Assembly (NCBI GenBank): GCA_019745975.1 | Contig: JAIESQ010000168.1 | Location: forward strand, 1-43,872 | Direction: 5' to 3' | Length of the DNA stretch: 43,872 nt | Source of the DNA: Pirellulales bacterium | GTDB lineage: Bacteria > Planctomycetota > Planctomycetia > Pirellulales > JAEUIK01 | In this document: one piece after another, positions 43,279 through 43,872 of the stretch | Numbering within the stretch: the stretch's first letter is position 1 | Layout of the letters: every line of letters begins with the position of its first letter | Position numbers and translations under genes: made by a program | The notes under the pieces: model-generated | The model's database searches: none | The model's input: only the letters and a program-made list of their open reading frames with translations | What the model was told of the DNA's origin: nothing

Positions 43279-43850
43279 GAATCTTGCAGCCCGCGGCGAC
43301 AACCCTGGCGTCCTCCCCTGGACATTCGGTTGGGGGGACGAATGGTAGCGAAAGGGGGCGAAGGCAAGAAGAGTGGTTAGGGCGGTTTGCGTCCCACCGG
43401 ACAAATTGCGTCCGGGTGTTTTGCTATCGGCCCCGAACTCGAATAGAGGGCACAACTTGGGGCAAAGGTAACAAATCGCATTTTGCGTCCGGGGCGGGCG
43501 CGAGCCCGTTCGCGCCAAGGCACTAAGAGCTCAGGCAAGGATGGGATGATCCACAGATTTCGCAGCGGACGCAGATTTCGGAGCGCAGCTTCGATCCCGA
43601 GCGTGGATGTTCGCACGACTTAGCGCACTGTGCGGCTCCGCGTGAAGATGATCACTGTCATCCTCAGCGGCCTCTGCTGGCGAGCTCTTTGAAGGATCGC
43701 GCGACAGTTGCCCCGTCCCGGGTAACGGCCGGCGCGCTCGAGCGCCCAATCCGCTGCGCGCCGACGACGCCCAATGCGATCCGTGCGATCCGCGTAATCC
43801 GGTGTGCCAGGCAAAGCTTGGTTGTTCTTGTCAGTTGAAAGGTACTGATC
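43279..43850. other. Gene-poor right-hand region with repeats
   Basis: About 570 bases without a convincing gene. It contains copy 2 of the GCGTCCGGG element and then a stretch (43515-43800) of short, self-similar phrases such as CAGATTTCGCAG / CAGATTTCGGAG and GCGATCCGTGCGATCC. This resembles the degenerate dispersed repeats common in intergenic DNA of large bacterial genomes. No terminator or RNA gene is recognised. Confidence 0.5.
43386..43494 (+). repeat. GCGTCCGGG dispersed repeat, copy 2
   Basis: TTTGCGTCCCACCGG (43386), TTGCGTCCGGGTG (43406) and TTTTGCGTCCGGGG (43481) flank the 32-base core at 43432-43463 (ACTCGAAT then GCACAACTTGGGGC). The order unit-core-unit is the same as in copy 1, about 3.3 kb away, with a shared GTAACA just after the core. 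Confidence 0.75.
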
Positions 43851-43872
43851 ATGGCACTTGCTCGTTCACCAT
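43851..43872 (+). CDS. Possible 5' end of a gene running off the window
   Basis: ATG 43851 is preceded by GAAAGG at good spacing, and the frame (MALARSP) stays open to the last base. Only seven codons are visible, so nothing can be said about the product. The ribosome binding site is the sole support. Confidence 0.35.

Overview
The window looks like chromosomal DNA of a planctomycete, most likely a Pirellulales-type lineage. This is inferred from the high GC content, a PEP-CTERM protein, very large membrane-plus-TPR proteins, a PqqD/M50/HlyD export module, a gluzincin lipoprotein of the kind common in that phylum, and a long membrane pyrophosphatase. No rRNA, tRNA, CRISPR array, transposase or phage gene was recognised, so the species-level origin cannot be given.

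Layout. 1-3183: a secreted CocE-type hydrolase and a YihY/BrkB membrane protein, both on +. 3185-20384: the most distinctive part. Five proteins of about 850-915 residues each fuse a polytopic membrane enzyme to a C-terminal TPR array. They are one GT39-like protein (-), a tandem pair of TMTC-like GT-C proteins (-), one further TMTC-like protein (+), and an acyltransferase-3/second membrane domain/TPR fusion (+). Among them lie an SGNH-hydrolase-like membrane protein and a PEP-CTERM surface protein built of tandem Ig/cadherin-like repeats. 20392-20946: a NusG/RfaH-type factor converging on that block. 21187-21941: two small divergent genes with facing promoters. 22256-27895: H+-pyrophosphatase, an APC amino acid permease with an unusual soluble insertion, and an unknown two-TM protein. 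27931-34277: a 4HBT thioesterase, a small membrane protein, a DegT aminotransferase, an SNF2 helicase coupled to an unknown partner, and a fatty-acid desaturase. 34296-39639: a three-gene minus-strand module (GAF-HlyD, HlyD, PqqD-M50-HlyD). 39640-43872: a gene-poor stretch with a dispersed GCGTCCGGG element, a GT4 glycosyltransferase, two lipoproteins, a second copy of the element, and the possible start of a gene at the right edge.

How the genes may work together. In animals TMTC proteins are GT-C membrane enzymes with lumenal TPRs that O-mannosylate cadherin beta-sandwich domains. Here three TMTC-like proteins flank a secreted protein made of tandem beta-sandwich-like repeats, with an acyltransferase, an SGNH hydrolase and an RfaH-like elongation factor next door. 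My main hypothesis is a surface-protein glycosylation and acylation locus acting on the PEP-CTERM protein. This rests on family knowledge and gene order, not on any experiment. The second candidate system is the GAF-HlyD/HlyD/PqqD-M50 triad, which resembles a peptide-processing and export machine without a visible precursor.
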